Source: Verrucomicrobiales bacterium
Lineage (GTDB): Bacteria; Verrucomicrobiota; Verrucomicrobiia; Limisphaerales; Palsa-1400
Length of the DNA: 8,065 nucleotides
Direction of reading: 5' to 3'
Assembly: GCA_028293405.1 (NCBI GenBank)
Contig: JAQGOW010000504.1
Location: 1-8,065, forward strand
Shown: positions 6,013 through 8,065 of the stretch, piece by piece
Numbering within the stretch: position 1 is the first letter of the stretch
Layout: each line of letters starts with the position of its first letter
Program-made: the position numbers and the translations under genes
Notes under the pieces: model-generated
Told to the model about the DNA's origin: nothing
Database searches by the model: none
The model's input: the letters and a program-made list of their open reading frames with translations, nothing else

Positions 6013-7505
6013 ACTCATTCCCCAAACTCTCCGCCGCAGAAGTAGCCAAAAACATCAAGAACGGGCAAACCGTCGCGTTCAGCGGCTTCACACCTGCTGG
6101 TGCAGCAAAGGTTGTTCCGAAAGCCATTGCCGAGCGCGCGAAAGAGTTGCACGCAAAGGGGGAGGAGTTTCGAATCGGCGTCATGTCCGGCGCGTCCACC
6201 GGACGTTCGCTCGACGGCGCATTAGCGCAAGCGGAGGCTGTGCTGTTTCGCACCCCATACCAATCCGACCCGGACCTGCGCAAGAGCATCAACGAAGGCA
6301 AAACGGCATTCTTCGACATGCACCTTTCGATGATGCCCCAAGCGGTACGCTATGGATTCCTTGGACCGGTCCACTGGGCCGTCATTGAAGCGTGTGATGT
6401 TACTGATGCCGGTGAGATCACGCTGACGTCCTCGGTCGGCGCGAGCCCGACGTTTTGTCACAAAGCCGACAAAATCGTCATCGAACTCAATCGCTTTCAC
6501 CCCGAGTCACTGCGCGGTTTCCACGACAACTATGAACCGGAAGATCCGCCCTTCAGAAATCCAATCCCGATCTTTCGTCCGTCTGATCGGATTGGAACGC
6601 CGACCGTTCACGTGGACCCGAAAAAGATTTTCGCCATGGTCGAAAGCAACGGCCCAGACGAAGCCGGCACCTTCGGTGAGTTGACGCCGACAACGCGTAA
6701 AATCGGCGAGAACGTCGCAAATTTCCTGAGCGGCGAGCTCAAGCGCGGTTTAATCCCAAAAGGTTTTTTGCCGATTCAATCCGGCGTGGGCGACACCGCC
6801 AACGGCGTGCTCAACGCGATGGGCCAGCATCCCGACATACCGTGTTTCGACATGTACACGGAAGTCATTCAGGACGCCGTCATCAACTTGATCAAACAGC
6901 GCAAATGCCGTTTCGCGAGTGGTTGTTCATTGAGCGTTACCGCACCGTTGTTGCGCGAGATCTACGCCGATTTAGAATCCTTCCGGTCAAAACTGTTGCT
7001 CCGTCCGCAGGAAATCACCAACAGCCCGGAACTCGTTCGTCGTCTTGGAATCATTTCCATCAACACCGCGATCGAAGTCGACATCGCCGGCAACGTAAAC
7101 AGCACGCACGTCCTCGGCCGACGCATCATGAACGGCATCGGCGGCTCAGCCGATTTCGCGCGCAACGCCTTCATGTCCATCTTCACCTGCCCATCGACAG
7201 CAAAAGATGGAAAAATCAGCACGATCGTTCCGCTGGTCTGTCACCTTGACCAAAGCGAACACTCCGTCATCGCCGTCATCACCGAGCAAGGCGTCGCCGA
7301 TTTGCGTGGCAAAAGTCCAGTCGCACGAGCGAAAACGATAATCGAAAACTGCGCTCATCCCGATTATCGCCAAATCCTGCATGACTACGTTGCACTTTCT
7401 GGAGGCACGCACTCCCCCCAAACGTTACGCGCCGCATTCGGCATGCATCTCGCTTTTGAAAAGCACGCTGACATGCGGCATGTGAACTGGGGCGAATTCA
7501 ACTAA
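6009..7505 (+). CDS. scpC: Succinyl-CoA:propionate/acetate CoA-transferase (acetyl-CoA hydrolase/transferase family)
   Basis: This 498-residue cytoplasmic class I CoA-transferase resembles E. coli ScpC (YgfH) and acetic-acid-bacterial AarC over its full length. In the propionate pathway such enzymes move CoA from propionyl-CoA to succinate, freeing propionate and priming the next mutase turn. Motifs include VAFSGFTPAG (22-31), LQSGVG-type QSGVGDTANGV (257-267), the active-site segment MYTEV with the likely CoA-thioester-forming Glu285, LRPQEITNSPELVRRLGII (331-349), NSTHVLGRRIMNGIGGSADF (364-383) and VITEQGVADLRG (423-434). Length matches ScpC (about 492). It starts within the carrier-protein stop (ATGA) and has no clear Shine-Dalgarno, so it is probably translationally coupled. 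Acetate may also be a substrate; specificity cannot be told from sequence by eye. In E. coli the homologue also closes a mutase-ArgK operon, which supports the assignment. Confidence 0.93.
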   Translation: MNSFPKLSAAEVAKNIKNGQTVAFSGFTPAGAAKVVPKAIAERAKELHAKGEEFRIGVMSGASTGRSLDGALAQAEAVLFRTPYQSDPDLRKSINEGKTAFFDMHLSMMPQAVRYGFLGPVHWAVIEACDVTDAGEITLTSSVGASPTFCHKADKIVIELNRFHPESLRGFHDNYEPEDPPFRNPIPIFRPSDRIGTPTVHVDPKKIFAMVESNGPDEAGTFGELTPTTRKIGENVANFLSGELKRGLIPKGFLPIQSGVGDTANGVLNAMGQHPDIPCFDMYTEVIQDAVINLIKQRKCRFASGCSLSVTAPLLREIYADLESFRSKLLLRPQEITNSPELVRRLGIISINTAIEVDIAGNVNSTHVLGRRIMNGIGGSADFARNAFMSIFTCPSTAKDGKISTIVPLVCHLDQSEHSVIAVITEQGVADLRGKSPVARAKTIIENCAHPDYRQILHDYVALSGGTHSPQTLRAAFGMHLAFEKHADMRHVNWGEFN

Positions 7506-7680
7506 AAGCACTCGGGTGGCGTTTACTGTCTTGAGGAAAATCTCGTAACCGACAGCTGACCCGTTGCGCTTGACCGATTTAGTTTGTGTGACAGTCGCGT
7601 CCGCAATTCAGTTTTTCCATTAACACTATATTGTTGCCTCCGGACGATGAAAGTGTTGATATGGCCGCAGCCAAATTCCT
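7506..7680 (+). other. Intergenic region between the propionate operon and a secreted-protein gene
   Basis: The 175 bases contain no supportable gene. An imperfect inverted repeat (CTGTC at 7526-7530 with GACAG at 7551-7555, and an inner GAG/CTC) follows the operon but has no T-run, so I do not call it a terminator. TATATT at 7627-7632 resembles a -10 element for the downstream gene, but no convincing -35 lies at the right distance. A stop at 7657-7659, in the frame of the downstream gene, rules out an earlier start for that gene. Confidence 0.4.
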
Positions 7681-8065
7681 ATGAAGAACATTTTCCTTGT
7701 TCGTCCCCGTGTCCCTTTCTGTACACTTTTTGCAGCAACTTTTCTCCTCGCCGTCGGGTTGCATGCGCAAATCCAAACTGCCGGCACCGTGTTTGTGAAC
7801 GTTGACGCCACCGCCCTGACTCCGGGCAGTGTCGTCGATATCCCGAACACCGGTTCGCTTGGTGGCGTGTTCGAAGCTAAAAATTCGACCGCTGTCACAA
7901 CGTCGGCGAACGTCGTCGTCACCAACGGCGTTGCGGCGATTCAATTCGCCGGAACTAACGTGCTGCAGTTGCTGGCGAACGGTGGTGGTGCTTTGATTGC
8001 GCCGCCAGGAGGACTACTCGGCACCAACGCCACTGCGTCGATCGAAGTCTGGGCGCTGAATCCCG
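7681..8065 (+). CDS. Secreted protein with LamG-like N-terminal domain, 5' part only (runs off the window)
   Basis: An open frame starts at ATG 7681 and continues past the window end, giving 128 complete codons. Residues 1-29 form a signal peptide: Lys2, Arg8 and Arg10, then the hydrophobic stretch FCTLFAATFLLAVGL (13-27), and a likely cleavage after LHA (Ala29). The mature part begins AGTVFVNVDATALTPGS (34-50), then IPNTGSLGGVFEAK, AIQFAGTNVLQLL, and reaches SIEVWALNP (120-128) at the window end. This layout (a 'layer of data, name, found value' pattern ending in SIEVW.xNP) resembles the N-terminal concanavalin/LamG-like domain of the large exported proteins of Verrucomicrobiota. The domain call is from memory of that family and only about half the domain is visible. 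It is probably exported across the inner membrane. No Shine-Dalgarno is evident. It has no apparent link to the upstream metabolic operon, and its final function is unknown because the rest of the protein is missing. Confidence 0.75.
   Translation, partial: MKNIFLVRPRVPFCTLFAATFLLAVGLHAQIQTAGTVFVNVDATALTPGSVVDIPNTGSLGGVFEAKNSTAVTTSANVVVTNGVAAIQFAGTNVLQLLANGGGALIAPPGGLLGTNATASIEVWALNP

Noticed and set aside
7526..7555. Inverted repeat after the CoA-transferase as a rho-independent terminator
   Set aside because: The outer stem is only five base pairs with a 20-base interrupted loop, and no T-run follows.
7584..7805. A 73-codon plus-strand frame across the intergenic region
   Set aside because: It overlaps the signal-peptide gene in another frame, starts with a non-ATG codon, is Cys/Arg-rich and resembles nothing. 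The 7681 frame has a textbook signal peptide.
1..8065. CRISPR arrays, tRNA or rRNA genes, insertion sequences, B12 riboswitch, defence or phage genes
   Set aside because: No spaced direct repeats, cloverleaf-like sequences, transposase motifs or riboswitch-length leader were seen. The coding density of the operon leaves almost no space for them, and any B12 riboswitch would lie upstream of the window.

Overview
The window is most of one tightly packed plus-strand operon for interconverting succinyl-CoA and propionyl-CoA through methylmalonyl-CoA, followed by the start of an unrelated secreted protein gene. The order is: end of the small subunit of methylmalonyl-CoA mutase (1-258), adenosylcobalamin-binding large subunit (255-2432), MeaB/ArgK-type GTPase chaperone (2432-3451), methylmalonyl-CoA epimerase (3453-3863), biotin-dependent carboxyltransferase of the MmdA/PccB family (3870-5182, broken), a small OadG-like protein without a membrane anchor (5186-5581), a biotin carrier protein (5602-6012) and a succinyl-CoA:propionate/acetate CoA-transferase (6009-7505). 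Gaps between these genes are at most about 20 bases, and three junctions overlap (ATGA, TAATG, ATGA), so the set looks co-transcribed and translationally coupled. Its promoter must lie upstream of the window.

Together the genes describe a Wood-Werkman-like cycle. Succinyl-CoA is rearranged to (R)-methylmalonyl-CoA by the B12-dependent mutase, which MeaB protects. The epimerase gives the (S) isomer, the carboxyltransferase and biotin carrier remove the carboxyl group to give propionyl-CoA, and the CoA-transferase exchanges CoA with succinate, releasing propionate and regenerating succinyl-CoA. The CoA-transferase favours propionate formation over propionate uptake, but this is inference. Neither the membrane decarboxylase subunit (OadB/MmdB type) nor a biotin carboxylase is in the window, so the final fate of the carboxyl group cannot be read here.

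The most striking observation is in the carboxyltransferase gene. About 80 codons that hold the second oxyanion-hole region of the family are missing at about 4892/4895, and the reading frame changes at the same point. The coding sequence on both sides is otherwise well preserved, so this is either a recent inactivating deletion or an assembly error. A smaller oddity is a Gly-to-Cys change two residues before the active-site His of the mutase.

After a 175-base intergenic region comes the start (7681-8065) of a protein with a signal peptide. Its N-terminal mature sequence resembles the large LamG-like secreted proteins common in Verrucomicrobiota. That resemblance, the operon composition and the moderately high GC suggest a Verrucomicrobiota bacterium, possibly of the Pedosphaera/Limisphaerales group. 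This assignment comes from remembered family resemblance, not a search. I see no RNA genes, CRISPR arrays, mobile elements or clear repeats. I found no convincing new biological system; the window is a recognisable metabolic operon with one notable lesion and an unusual subunit set.
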